A stretch of 64,000 nucleotides of DNA, taken from contig NZ_CP089980.1 of NCBI RefSeq assembly GCF_021389955.1, forward strand, positions 4,335,001 to 4,399,000, given 5' to 3'. Shown piece after piece: positions 55,839 to 64,000 of this stretch. A program made the position numbers and the translations under genes. The DNA comes from Fulvivirga maritima (GTDB taxonomy: Bacteria; Bacteroidota; Bacteroidia; Cytophagales; Cyclobacteriaceae). The stretch's first letter is position 1. Every line of letters starts with the position of its first letter. The notes beneath the pieces were generated by a model. The model was given only the letters and a program-made list of their open reading frames with translations. It did no database searches and was not told the origin of the DNA.

Positions 55839-57320
55839 ATGATACATATGAGAGCAACAGGATTGCTGATTTTATTGGTGCTTACTAGTGCCTATACGTA
55901 TGCACAAGATACATTGAAGGTGAATAGGTGGACCTTGCAGGAATGCATTGATCATGCTATGGATCATAACCTGAATATTAGAAGATCTTTACTGGATTTG
56001 CAAGCGCAAGAAGTGGAAACCAGCCAGTCAAAATTGGCAAGGTATCCGGATTTAAATGGTAATGCTTCTTACGGTTATAGCTGGGGTAGGTCTATTGACC
56101 CTACTACCAACTTATTCGTTGAGAATCAAAGAATAGCTTCTGGAAATGCAGGTTTAAGCAGTTCGATTATCTTGTTTAATGGTTTTAGACTTCAAAATAA
56201 TGTAAAACAGAATCAGTATTCTTTAAGCGCGGCCGAGGAGAACTTACAAACGTCTAAAAATGATATGGTATTAGGCCTTTCTAGCTACTATATTAATGTG
56301 CTTTTCACGAGAGAGCTATTAGAAAATGCTAGAAAGCAGCTGAATAGTACTAATCAACAAGTAGAAAGAACTGAAAAGCAGGTAAGGGCAGGAGCACTTC
56401 CTAAATCAAACCTGCTGGACCTCATGGCTCAGAAAGCTACTAACGAACTGAATGTAGTAAATGCAGAAAATGATTATACGAGTGCCAAGATACAGCTGAA
56501 GCAGCTATTACAATTACCTCCAGAAGAGCAAATAGATATTGTAGTTCCTGAAATAGATACAGCTTCAATACAGCCTGTAATGGATGCTACGCCTATTCAA
56601 ATATATGAAGCCGCGTTGAATGGCTGGCCCACAGTGAGAAGTGCTGAGTTCAATGAAAGAAGTTCTGAATATGCCGTTAAAGCATCAAGAGGTAATTTGT
56701 ATCCTACGCTTAGCTTAACAGGAGGACTCACTACAAGATATTCAGATGTATCAGATCAGCCTAGGTTTGTACCTGATGGTGGCGACCCTATTATTTTAGA
56801 ACCTAATCCAATAATAGGATATGTAGATGGTACTAATACTCCTGTTATTTCTGATCAACCACTAACACAGACATCAGGAACTTATTATGACGGCTATCCT
56901 TTTGGCGATCAGATAGATGATAATTTGAGTAAATATGTTAACCTCAGCCTTAACATTCCCATTTTTAACGGTTTTTCAGCTAGAGCTTCTATTCAGCGAG
57001 CGGAGATCAGTCGTAGCAGAGCAGAGATAAACAGTAAAGATGCAAAATATCAATTATGGCAAAATATAGAGCAGGCCTACATAGATGTAGTAGCGGCTGC
57101 CAAATCATATAAAGTATCTCAGGTTCAGGTAGAAGCCAGAACAGAGTCATTTCGTGTGCTGAAGCAGCGTTATGACAATGGTGCGGCAAACTTCACTGAC
57201 TATAAAGTAGGTGAAAATGATCTTTTTCAAGCAAAATCTGATTTGCTAAGAGCTAAATATGATTATGTATTTAAACTCAAAGTGTTAGACTTTTATCAGG
57301 GTAAAAAAATAGAATTTTAA
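55839..57320 (+). CDS. TolC-family outer-membrane efflux protein
   Basis: 493 residues. Signal peptide ends AYTYAQ; an internal ATG at 55848 may be the true start. Two OEP repeats with long helices: WTLQECIDHAMDHNLNIRRS and then, after a variable central loop 300-355 rich in Asp and Pro, LNIPIFNGFSARASIQRAEI. It forms the outer channel of a tripartite pump with the following membrane-fusion protein. Confidence 0.92.
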   Translation: MIHMRATGLLILLVLTSAYTYAQDTLKVNRWTLQECIDHAMDHNLNIRRSLLDLQAQEVETSQSKLARYPDLNGNASYGYSWGRSIDPTTNLFVENQRIASGNAGLSSSIILFNGFRLQNNVKQNQYSLSAAEENLQTSKNDMVLGLSSYYINVLFTRELLENARKQLNSTNQQVERTEKQVRAGALPKSNLLDLMAQKATNELNVVNAENDYTSAKIQLKQLLQLPPEEQIDIVVPEIDTASIQPVMDATPIQIYEAALNGWPTVRSAEFNERSSEYAVKASRGNLYPTLSLTGGLTTRYSDVSDQPRFVPDGGDPIILEPNPIIGYVDGTNTPVISDQPLTQTSGTYYDGYPFGDQIDDNLSKYVNLSLNIPIFNGFSARASIQRAEISRSRAEINSKDAKYQLWQNIEQAYIDVVAAAKSYKVSQVQVEARTESFRVLKQRYDNGAANFTDYKVGENDLFQAKSDLLRAKYDYVFKLKVLDFYQGKKIEF

Positions 57321-57326
57321 ATCACA

Positions 57327-58688
57327 ATGGCAAAGAATCAAAAATCAAATAAGTGGTTATACTGGTTAATAGGAGGGCTCATTCTACTGGTAGTTTTTCT
57401 GGTTGCAGCTAAATCTGCAGGCATCATTGGTGGTGCTGGAGAAATGGAAGTAGAGCTTGCCAAAGCTAAAAAAGTATCCATTACAGAAAAAGTAAGTGCA
57501 TCAGGTATGGTGCAGCCAGTAGTAGAAGTAAAACTTAGCCCAGAAGTTTCTGGTGAGTTAATAGAATTGAATATTGAAGAAGGAGATTCTGTTAGCGAAG
57601 GTCAGATTTTGGCTAAAATTCGTCCTGATAACTTTGAGGCTTCAGTAGAGCAGTCTTTGGCTTCTTTAAATCAGCAAAGAGCTAATGTGGCATCATCGGA
57701 AGCAACATTGGCCAGGGCTGAAGCTACCCTGCAGACCGCTGAATTGGAATACAAGCGTCAGAAAAAACTATACGATGAGGAGGTGATTTCAGATGCTGAT
57801 TGGCAACAGGCAGAACAAAGCTATGCTGTAGCAAAGAATGATTATAAATCTGCTCAGAAGTCATTAGAAGCTGCCCGATATATTGTGAAAAGTAGTCAGG
57901 CTTCTCTTAGTCAGGCTCAGGAAAACCTTAGAAGAACAACCGTAACTGCACCAATGAGCGGTACTATATCTAAGCTTAATGTAGAGGCAGGGGAAACCGT
58001 ATTGGGTACGCAACAATTTCAAGGAACTGAAATTATGAGAATTGCGGATCTTAATAAAATGGAAGTTCGTGTAGATGTAAACGAGAATGATATTATAAGA
58101 GTATCATTAGGAGATACGGCCATTATAGACGTAGATGCTTACTCTCACCTTGATAAAGACTTTAAAGGAGTTGTAACTTCAATAGCTAATACAGCCAATG
58201 AAAAAACTACTTCAGATGCTGTTACAGAATTTGAAGTGAGAATAAGAATATTGAATTCTTCATATGAAGATTTGGTGAAGGATGGCAACCGTTTTCCATT
58301 CCGTCCGGGTATGACAGCTAGTGTTGATATTATCACCAGCAGTAAATCAGGTGTGTTGGCAGTGCCACTTTCATCAGTAACTACACGTGATTCTGACAAG
58401 AAAAATTCAGGAGAGGGAGAGGAAGAAGAATCGGCTAGTAAAAGTAAGCCACAGGGAGCCAAAGAAGAAGTGAAAGAGGTGGTATTTGTGAATGAAGGTG
58501 GTGTCGCTAAAATGAGAGAAGTAAAAACTGGTATCAGCGATTATGAAAATATAGAGATTGTAGAAGGCGTTAAAGAAGGAGAAGAAGTGATCAGTGGTCC
58601 GTTCTTAGCTGTTTCCAAACGATTGGAAGATGGCAAACTAATAGCAGTAGAAGAGAAAAAAGAGGAAAGCAGTGCGGAGAAGCCATAA
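57327..58688 (+). CDS. Membrane-fusion protein of an efflux pump (HlyD/MacA-like)
   Basis: 453 residues. Membrane anchor about 9-30, lipoyl halves (VKLSPEVSGELIELNIEEGDS and MSGTISKLNVEAGETV), a helical hairpin about 105-205, beta barrel and a membrane-proximal domain. A charged loop (KKNSGEGEEEESASKSK) lies near 355. Such proteins bridge TolC to an inner-membrane pump. No RND or ABC permease follows, since the operon ends at a terminator: the pump is unlinked or missing. Confidence 0.9.
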   Translation: MAKNQKSNKWLYWLIGGLILLVVFLVAAKSAGIIGGAGEMEVELAKAKKVSITEKVSASGMVQPVVEVKLSPEVSGELIELNIEEGDSVSEGQILAKIRPDNFEASVEQSLASLNQQRANVASSEATLARAEATLQTAELEYKRQKKLYDEEVISDADWQQAEQSYAVAKNDYKSAQKSLEAARYIVKSSQASLSQAQENLRRTTVTAPMSGTISKLNVEAGETVLGTQQFQGTEIMRIADLNKMEVRVDVNENDIIRVSLGDTAIIDVDAYSHLDKDFKGVVTSIANTANEKTTSDAVTEFEVRIRILNSSYEDLVKDGNRFPFRPGMTASVDIITSSKSGVLAVPLSSVTTRDSDKKNSGEGEEEESASKSKPQGAKEEVKEVVFVNEGGVAKMREVKTGISDYENIEIVEGVKEGEEVISGPFLAVSKRLEDGKLIAVEEKKEESSAEKP

Positions 58689-58721
58689 AATGAATTAGAA
58701 AAATAGGCCATATTTAGGAAG

Positions 58722-58751
58722 GAGTTCAGTCGAAAGGCTGAACTCTTTTTT
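58722..58751 (+). terminator. Terminator after the membrane-fusion gene
   Basis: GAGTTCAG (58722-58729) with CTGAACTC (58738-58745), loop TCGAAAGG, then T6. Confidence 0.82.
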
Positions 58752-58827
58752 GTTATTGAATAAAAAGTTAGAAAGATGGCCGGCAAATATTATTTTTGCA
58801 AGATTAAGATAAAAACAATAGAGCATT

Positions 58828-59601
58828 TTGGGAAATCCAGTACTGATCTCAGGCGTTATTATAACGTACAATGAGGAAAGGAATATAGAAGCTTGTATTA
58901 AGTCTATTGAAGAGGTAGTTGATGAAATAGTGGTTGTAGATTCATACAGCACTGATAAAACACCAGAAATTTGTAAAAGGCTAGGGGTAGTATTTCTTCA
59001 ACATCCTTTTGAAGGTCATATAGAACAAAAAAACTACGCCATGCAGCAGGCTAGTAATGATTATATATTAGCTCTTGATGCTGATGAAAGACTTTCTGCT
59101 GAGCTAAGAGATTTCATTAAACAAGCAAAAGCAAATTGGCAATATGATGCATTTCGCTTTAATCGATTAAATAATTATTGCGGCGCCTGGTTAAAAAGGT
59201 CATGGTACCCTGATAAGAAACTTCGGTTATGGGATAGAAAGAAGGGCCACTGGGGTGGTACTAATCCTCATGACAGAGTCGTGATGGATGAAGAAGCTAC
59301 CACTAAGCATGTTAAGCATGATATTCTGCATTATGCTTATGCAAATTTGGAAGAGCATTACGATCAGGTTAAAAAGTTTGCTATTATTGCGGCTAATGCT
59401 AAATATAAAAAGGGTAAAAAGGCCTATTTTTTTCTTCATGTAATACTTAATCCCTGGTATAAGTTTTTTAGAAAGTATGTGCTAAGGTTGGGATTTTTAG
59501 ATGGATATTATGGTTTTATATTTAGTGGGCTAACTGCATACCTGAATTTTATGAAATATTTGAGGTTGTGGGAGTTAAATAGAAATGAAAAAAGAAAATG
59601 A
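58828..59601 (+). CDS. Glycosyltransferase family 2 (LPS core WaaE/KdtX-like)
   Basis: 257 residues. The N-terminal GISGVIITYNEERNIE-type strand, ILALDADERL (DxD-like), and the EQKNYAMQQA motif identify the GT2 group of LPS core beta-1,4-glucosyltransferases. Translation starts at the TTG at 58828; a -7-like TATTTTTG is at 58791-58798. The stop TGA overlaps an ATG at 59598, the likely intended start of the next glycosyltransferase (ATGA overlap). Confidence 0.85.
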   Translation: MGNPVLISGVIITYNEERNIEACIKSIEEVVDEIVVVDSYSTDKTPEICKRLGVVFLQHPFEGHIEQKNYAMQQASNDYILALDADERLSAELRDFIKQAKANWQYDAFRFNRLNNYCGAWLKRSWYPDKKLRLWDRKKGHWGGTNPHDRVVMDEEATTKHVKHDILHYAYANLEEHYDQVKKFAIIAANAKYKKGKKAYFFLHVILNPWYKFFRKYVLRLGFLDGYYGFIFSGLTAYLNFMKYLRLWELNRNEKRK

Positions 59602-59628
59602 CGCAGGATAAAAAAAATATCGGTTATC

Positions 59629-60426
59629 ATGGCCACCTATAATATGCCAGAATGGCTTGAGAAGGTGCTTTGGGGTTATGAAAATCAAACTTTCAAAAAT
59701 TTTGAAGTAATAATTGCTGATGATGGAAGTGGAGAGGAGACGCAGCAGATTATAGAGAGATTCAAAAAAGAGTCGCCTTTAGATATTGTACACCTGTGGC
59801 ATGAAGATGAAGGATATAGAAGACAGACTATTTTAAATGTAGCCATACAAAAGGCGAAGTACGATTATGTACTCTTTACAGATGGAGATTGTATCCCTCG
59901 TGCCGATTTTGTAGAGACCCATGCTATTTTTATGGAAAAAGGAAGGTTTCTTTCAGGAGGATACTGCAAACTTTCTATGGATGTGAGCAAGGCCATTACA
60001 GAAGAAGATATTAAGTCTCAAAAATGCTTTGATATAGAGTGGTTGAAAAGTCAGGGATTTCATGGAACTTCTCAGTTTAGGAAATTAGGGGCGCAAGGCA
60101 AATGGGCCAGCTTCCTTGATTTTGTTACACCTGCTAATGCCTCTTTTAATAACTGTAATAGCTCCGCATATAAAGAAGACTTGCTCAGTGTAAATGGTTA
60201 TGATGAGCGAATGAGATATGGTGGGCCTGATAGAGAAATAGGAGAAAGGTTGGAGAATTATGGAGTGAAAGGAAAGCAGATAAGGCACAGAGCCATTTGC
60301 TTGCATTTAGATCACTCCAGAGGATATAAAACCAAAGAATCTTTAGAAGCGAACTTGGCTATCAGAAGAAATACCAGAAAAAATAAAGTGATAAAAACTC
60401 CTTTTGGAATAGAGCAGCAGCAGTAA
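59629..60426 (+). CDS. Glycosyltransferase family 2 with a probable frameshift at its start
   Basis: 265 residues. IADDGSGEETQ, LFTDGDCIPRADF (DxD) and the galactosyltransferase-like C-terminal GGPDREIGERL. The visible start, ATG 59629, lies within the first beta strand: the codons before it read I-S-V-I in frame. A better start, ATG 59598, overlaps the previous stop and reads MTQDKK, then needs one base fewer in the eight-A run at 59610-59617 to enter this frame. So the true N-terminus is probably MTQDKKISVIMATYN. The substrate is unknown, likely an envelope glycan. Confidence 0.8.
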   Translation: MATYNMPEWLEKVLWGYENQTFKNFEVIIADDGSGEETQQIIERFKKESPLDIVHLWHEDEGYRRQTILNVAIQKAKYDYVLFTDGDCIPRADFVETHAIFMEKGRFLSGGYCKLSMDVSKAITEEDIKSQKCFDIEWLKSQGFHGTSQFRKLGAQGKWASFLDFVTPANASFNNCNSSAYKEDLLSVNGYDERMRYGGPDREIGERLENYGVKGKQIRHRAICLHLDHSRGYKTKESLEANLAIRRNTRKNKVIKTPFGIEQQQ

Positions 60427-61410
60427 ATGAAACTGAACATTTTAATTGTATTTGATAAGCCCATTCCTGTTCTTAAATATGGAGGAATACAGCGAATAGT
60501 ATGGTGGCTGGGTAAGGAATTAGTAAATCAAGGCCATAAGGTCACTTTCTTGGTAGGAGAAGGCTCTTCTTGCCCTTTTGCTGATGTAAAAGTATACAAT
60601 CCTGAGATTAGTTTGGCTGATCAAATTCCTGAAGGTATTGATGTAGTGCACTCATACATTCCCATAACAGAACCTTTATCTGTACCTTATCTTATTCATA
60701 TGGAGTCTAACACTAAAGCGGCTTCATATGATAAAAATACAGTTTTTGTTTCAGGTAATCATGCTAAGCGACATCATGCTGAATGCTTCGTTTATAATGG
60801 CTTAGATCCTGACGATTATGGTAAGCCGGATTTCTCTAAGAAGAAAAACTACTTACACTTTTTAGGGAAAGCCGCTTGGAGAGTAAAAAATGTAAAAGGA
60901 GCTATTAGTATCGCTCAAAAGTCAGGAAGACATTTACATGTGTTGGGGGGCTCACGAGTGAACTTTCATATGGGCTTTAGGTTTACTATCGACCCTAAAA
61001 TGCACTTCTATGGTATGATAGGAGGAGAGGCTAAAAACAAGGTGATGAATGATTCCGGAGGGCTTCTTTTTCCTGTTATATGGCATGAACCTTTTGGTAT
61101 AGCCATAACAGAAAGCATGTATTTTGGGTGCCCTGTATTTGCTACTCCTTATGGTGCGATACCGGAAATTGTAGATGAAGAAAGTGGTTTTCTTTCTAAT
61201 AAATCAACAGAGCTTATAGATCATATCAAAGAAAATAGAAGTTATGATCCACAGCGAATTCATGAACGAGTGATGGATGTTTTTACGGTTAAGCAGATGA
61301 CTGACTCCTTTTTGAAATTATATGAAAGGGTTATGAACGGAGAATCGTTGAATAAAGAGATGCCATATTATGATATGGGTACTCATGAAAAATTCTTACC
61401 TTTTGATTAG
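60427..61410 (+). CDS. Glycosyltransferase family 4
   Basis: 327 residues. GT-B fold: N-terminal GGIQRIVWWLGKELVNQGHKV, the middle strand NYLHFLGKAAWRVKN, and the C-terminal nucleotide-sugar region PVIWHEPFGIAITESMYFGCPVFATPYGAIPEIV with the E(x7)E pattern. Third glycosyltransferase of the cluster, starting right after the stop of the second. Probably acts on LPS or capsule. Confidence 0.88.
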   Translation: MKLNILIVFDKPIPVLKYGGIQRIVWWLGKELVNQGHKVTFLVGEGSSCPFADVKVYNPEISLADQIPEGIDVVHSYIPITEPLSVPYLIHMESNTKAASYDKNTVFVSGNHAKRHHAECFVYNGLDPDDYGKPDFSKKKNYLHFLGKAAWRVKNVKGAISIAQKSGRHLHVLGGSRVNFHMGFRFTIDPKMHFYGMIGGEAKNKVMNDSGGLLFPVIWHEPFGIAITESMYFGCPVFATPYGAIPEIVDEESGFLSNKSTELIDHIKENRSYDPQRIHERVMDVFTVKQMTDSFLKLYERVMNGESLNKEMPYYDMGTHEKFLPFD

Positions 61411-61414
61411 TTGT

Positions 61415-62344
61415 TTATAGCTTTTGCAGCCACGCAAAAAACTCCATTAACCAAGCTACGCCTATATGTATGAGAACGCCGCCGAATATACTGCGGCTCT
61501 CTAAGGCGATTACTCCGAGAATATATCCACCAATAATAGAGCTGATGGCTTCTCCTTCAGGTTTACCAAAGTGATAGAAGCAGTAAGTTACTACCATGGG
61601 GAGAACTACATTTCTACCGCAGATACTGCATAGTGCTAGTATCATAAAGCCCCTGAACATAAGCTCTATAGTAAGGAAATTCCATCCGTAGGCCAGCTCA
61701 TAAATAATAGCAGGTACCCATTTGGGTGATTGTAAGGCATAATAGGCGGAATTATTTTTGTAGAGAGGGTAGTGGTTGGCAAAGTTGTCAGTGAACGAAG
61801 CCACTGCAATTAAAGGGATCATTACGGCCAGTATAAAAAGGTAAGGCTTGTGGTTAAAGCCTTTAACTGTTAGTCCATAGAAGCTTTTTTGCTGAGTGTC
61901 ATAGTATTTATAAAAAAGAACTAAGGGGATAATGGTTGTGAAAATATTGACTAGATTTTTAGAAACTCTTGATGCCCAATACTGAAGTGCCACATCCATA
62001 AATTCCTTGATAAGTCTGTTGTGGTAATGAAAGGCGGTATCAACAGCTAGTATAGTTAAAATGAGTAAGCTTTTTATCCAATATTCCTTATTCTTAAAAA
62101 TGTGCCATTCATTTTTAAAATAGGCCATAATAATAGTGGCTGAATAATAGGCAAAGCAATAAAATAGAAAATAATAAAATAGCCTTATGCTCTTACCGTA
62201 ATAACTGTCTAGAACTGAATCTTCAAAATCGAAGTAATAGTTTAAAGACATAGTTATAGCCAAGAAAGTAGCAATAGCCAGGTAGTATGATGCCTGAAAA
62301 TCCTCTTTGAGGTGTATTTTCAGGTACTTTAATATTTGCTTCAA
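61415..62344 (-). CDS. CPBP-family intramembrane metalloprotease
   Basis: 309 residues, about eight helices. CPBP/ABI motifs are partly kept: IELMFRG near 225 (ExxxR; the second Glu of EExxxR is Ile-Glu here, so one Glu is missing), FYHFGKPEGE near 255, and the final LIHIGVAW helix. CPBP proteins process prenylated or membrane peptides; function here unknown. Four bases from the convergent GT4 stop. Confidence 0.8.
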   Translation of the reverse strand: MKQILKYLKIHLKEDFQASYYLAIATFLAITMSLNYYFDFEDSVLDSYYGKSIRLFYYFLFYCFAYYSATIIMAYFKNEWHIFKNKEYWIKSLLILTILAVDTAFHYHNRLIKEFMDVALQYWASRVSKNLVNIFTTIIPLVLFYKYYDTQQKSFYGLTVKGFNHKPYLFILAVMIPLIAVASFTDNFANHYPLYKNNSAYYALQSPKWVPAIIYELAYGWNFLTIELMFRGFMILALCSICGRNVVLPMVVTYCFYHFGKPEGEAISSIIGGYILGVIALESRSIFGGVLIHIGVAWLMEFFAWLQKL

Positions 62345-62347
62345 AAT

Positions 62348-62920
62348 TTAAAACTTGGAGTAAAGTACTTCATAAACTCTATGCACCGGCAGGCCTGCCA
62401 CGTTATAGTAGGAGCCTTGCATATTAACTATACCAATCATGCCTATCCACTCCTGTATGCCATAAGCTCCGGCTTTGTCATAGGGCTTGTAGTTATTTAC
62501 ATAAAATTCTATTTCTTCGTGGCGAAGCTCTTTAAATGTTATTTCTGTAATATCGGAAATGATGTGTTTTTGATCTTTATCAGCTATGCATACCCCAGAG
62601 CAAACGGTATGACTTTTACCTGACATAGACCTAAGCATATTACATGCTTCATCATAGTCTGCAGGCTTGCCTAAAACTTTTCCATCTACAATAACTACCG
62701 TATCAGCGGTAATGATTATTTCGTCTTTTATCTCAGGTAGAAAGGCGTTGGCTTTTTTTTCTGATAAAAAAGGAGCTACTTCTAAAGCAGGCAGGTCTGG
62801 AGGATAAGTTTCCTCTACCTCTTTGGTGCGTACTTCGAACTGAAAGCCCATGGCCTCCATGAGCTGTTGTCTTCTTGGCGACTTAGAAGCAAGGATCAGG
62901 GATCGGTCGAAATTCTTCAT
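62348..62920 (-). CDS. maf: Maf-like nucleoside triphosphate pyrophosphatase
   Basis: About 190 residues from the ATG at 62920 (MKNFDRSLILASKSPRRQQL); an in-frame upstream ATG at 62998 would lengthen it into the neighbouring coding region without family support. Maf motifs: SPRR, then ITADTVVIVDGKVLGKP and KSHTVCSG, and GAYGIQE. It hydrolyses dTTP/UTP or modified nucleotides. It overlaps the end of the DUF1015 gene by 38 bases. Confidence 0.9.
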   Translation of the reverse strand: MKNFDRSLILASKSPRRQQLMEAMGFQFEVRTKEVEETYPPDLPALEVAPFLSEKKANAFLPEIKDEIIITADTVVIVDGKVLGKPADYDEACNMLRSMSGKSHTVCSGVCIADKDQKHIISDITEITFKELRHEEIEFYVNNYKPYDKAGAYGIQEWIGMIGIVNMQGSYYNVAGLPVHRVYEVLYSKF

Positions 62921-64000
62921 TTTTAATAGAGCTAAATAAAAATCCACATATAACTTTTGGGTAGAAGTAGGTTGATTTTTGAGGCATAGTTTTACCACTG
63001 TAGCAAACCTTTTTCACATCATCCATAGAGATTTCATTAGTGATAATGGCCATTTGCGCTTTTCCTGTAATTACTTGAGTAAGGCAGTCTCCTATGCTTC
63101 TCTCAAAGTTTATATTTTCTGATGATCGCTGGTCTTTGCCAGGTATTCCTAACACTTTGTCTATAATAAAATAGTGCATTATAGTGAGATCAAGCCTCTT
63201 TACCTCTTCAGGAAAATCCCAGGGGTTGTTCTCTAAAGCTTCTGGCTTGAGTCTTACCTTGTAAGCATTATCTTTAAAAATTAAACCAAAGGCCCATGGT
63301 TTGCCCAAAATCACTTCATGAATAGTATGAGCTTCTTCCACAGGTTTAATAGTGAAATCTTGCTCCAGCTTACTTAGGATAGTGGCTTCATCAAAATTTT
63401 GGAGCCCGCTTATAACTCGGTGTGTTGGCAAAATTCTTAAATCATCAGATTCCGTATTAGTCAGGAACATCATATGGAAATTGTATCCTTCTTCACCGGT
63501 ATGGTTAGGGTTTTCTTTTGTCTTTTCTTTTCGATATTGTAAAGAACCTTCATACCTATGGTGTCCATCAGCCAGGATGACGGGCTTTTCTTTAAGCATA
63601 TCAACGAATTTCTTTATAACGTCTATATCATGGATGACACTAAGCACATCTCTAACTCCCTGATAATCTTCCGTTTCATACAATGGACTTTTCATGCTTT
63701 CATCCATGTACTTTTCCAGTTCAAAGGTGTTGTCAGTATATAGTCCATGAGTAGGGCTTACGTTGAGTTCTGTAGCTTTTAGTAGATCAATACGATCATT
63801 TACCGCCTTTGGAATGGTGTTTTCGTGCCTTAATATTACTTTTTCATCCCAGTCGTATGCCTTTATATTGCAGATAAAGCCTTTTCGACAATACTTTTTC
63901 TGGCTTCCTGGTAGAGAGAAATGTTGATAATAGACATAAATACCCGGTACAGGATCTTGTTCTATAGTATTGCTTTCTTTCCATTCTGATAATCTTTTGG
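62883..64000 (-). CDS. DUF1015 protein (5' end outside the window)
   Basis: The reading frame stays open from 62883 to the window edge, about 372 residues visible. Conserved parts: WDEKVILRHENT near the upstream end, PTHGLYTD, then ILADGHHRYE, MMFLTN and the C-terminal MPQKSTYFYPKVICGF. The family is common in Bacteroidota and often adjoins serC or serA; its function is not established. The ATG at 63707 is internal, not the true start. Confidence 0.88.
   Translation of the reverse strand, partial: KRLSEWKESNTIEQDPVPGIYVYYQHFSLPGSQKKYCRKGFICNIKAYDWDEKVILRHENTIPKAVNDRIDLLKATELNVSPTHGLYTDNTFELEKYMDESMKSPLYETEDYQGVRDVLSVIHDIDVIKKFVDMLKEKPVILADGHHRYEGSLQYRKEKTKENPNHTGEEGYNFHMMFLTNTESDDLRILPTHRVISGLQNFDEATILSKLEQDFTIKPVEEAHTIHEVILGKPWAFGLIFKDNAYKVRLKPEALENNPWDFPEEVKRLDLTIMHYFIIDKVLGIPGKDQRSSENINFERSIGDCLTQVITGKAQMAIITNEISMDDVKKVCYSGKTMPQKSTYFYPKVICGFLFSSIKNEEFRPIPDPCF

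Noticed and set aside
58791-58798. TATTTTTG as a full promoter for the first glycosyltransferase
   Set aside because: A -7 match is present but no TTG lies at 17-23 bases upstream, so a promoter is not called.

Overview
The window comes from an AT-rich member of the Bacteroidota, most likely a gliding marine or soil Cytophagales-type bacterium. Evidence: a SusC/SusD/SusE set, a secreted amylase with a type IX secretion (T9SS) C-terminal sorting domain, many short lipoprotein signals, promoters of the Bacteroidota type (TTG, 17-20 bases, TAnnTTTG), and a full chemotaxis operon with no flagellar genes. No tRNA, rRNA, CRISPR array, intact insertion sequence or prophage was seen. The window ends inside genes on both sides.

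Layout. 1-7864: starch and trehalose uptake locus (SusC end, SusD, SusE, T9SS amylase, trehalase). 7923-15651: housekeeping and envelope genes (YheT-type hydrolase, YwbE, lipoproteins, a serine hydrolase, rhodanese, a frameshifted L-2-hydroxyglutarate oxidase, a Bax-type glucosaminidase overlapping a polysaccharide deacetylase, MsrB). 15870-18348: a YfiR-like periplasmic protein paired with a HAMP-GAF-PAS membrane protein that has no output domain. 18425-20437: HAD phosphatase and DEAD-box helicase. 20487-27044: second maltodextrin block on the minus strand (GH31 alpha-glucosidase, GH13 lipoprotein, SLC45-type sugar symporter), with a LacI-type operator in front. 27319-29479: BlaI/BlaR-like pair whose promoter carries two matching operator palindromes. 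30382-36302: MarR regulator, SSS symporter, GNAT, M20 amidohydrolase and two different fold-III PLP racemases, which look like one amino acid catabolic operon. 36295-39533: FNT channel, Dps, UspA, M23 peptidase. 39961-50382: chemosensory operon (soluble triple-PAS receptor, CheW, CheY, CheB, CheA, CheC, a GAF/five-PAS membrane protein, CheR). 50627-64000: RND exporter, thymidylate synthase, class IV aminotransferase, serine dehydratase beta subunit, TolC plus membrane-fusion protein, three glycosyltransferases, CPBP protease, Maf and a DUF1015 protein.

How the parts fit. The two sugar blocks form a plausible route: starch is cut outside by the T9SS amylase, bound and imported by SusE/SusD/SusC, trimmed in the periplasm by the GH13 lipoprotein and trehalase, moved inward by the SLC45 symporter and finished by the cytoplasmic GH31 enzyme. 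The chemosensory operon and the YfiR-linked sensor use the same helical linker and PAS subfamily, so they may act on one signalling network, probably surface motility.

Most notable for follow-up: the YfiR plus output-less HAMP-GAF-PAS pair, the output-less GAF/five-PAS protein inside the che operon, the operator-promoter arrangement of the BlaI/BlaR-TonB pair, the double racemase operon, and two homopolymer frameshifts (12484-12488 and 59610-59617) that need checking as sequencing error or real.
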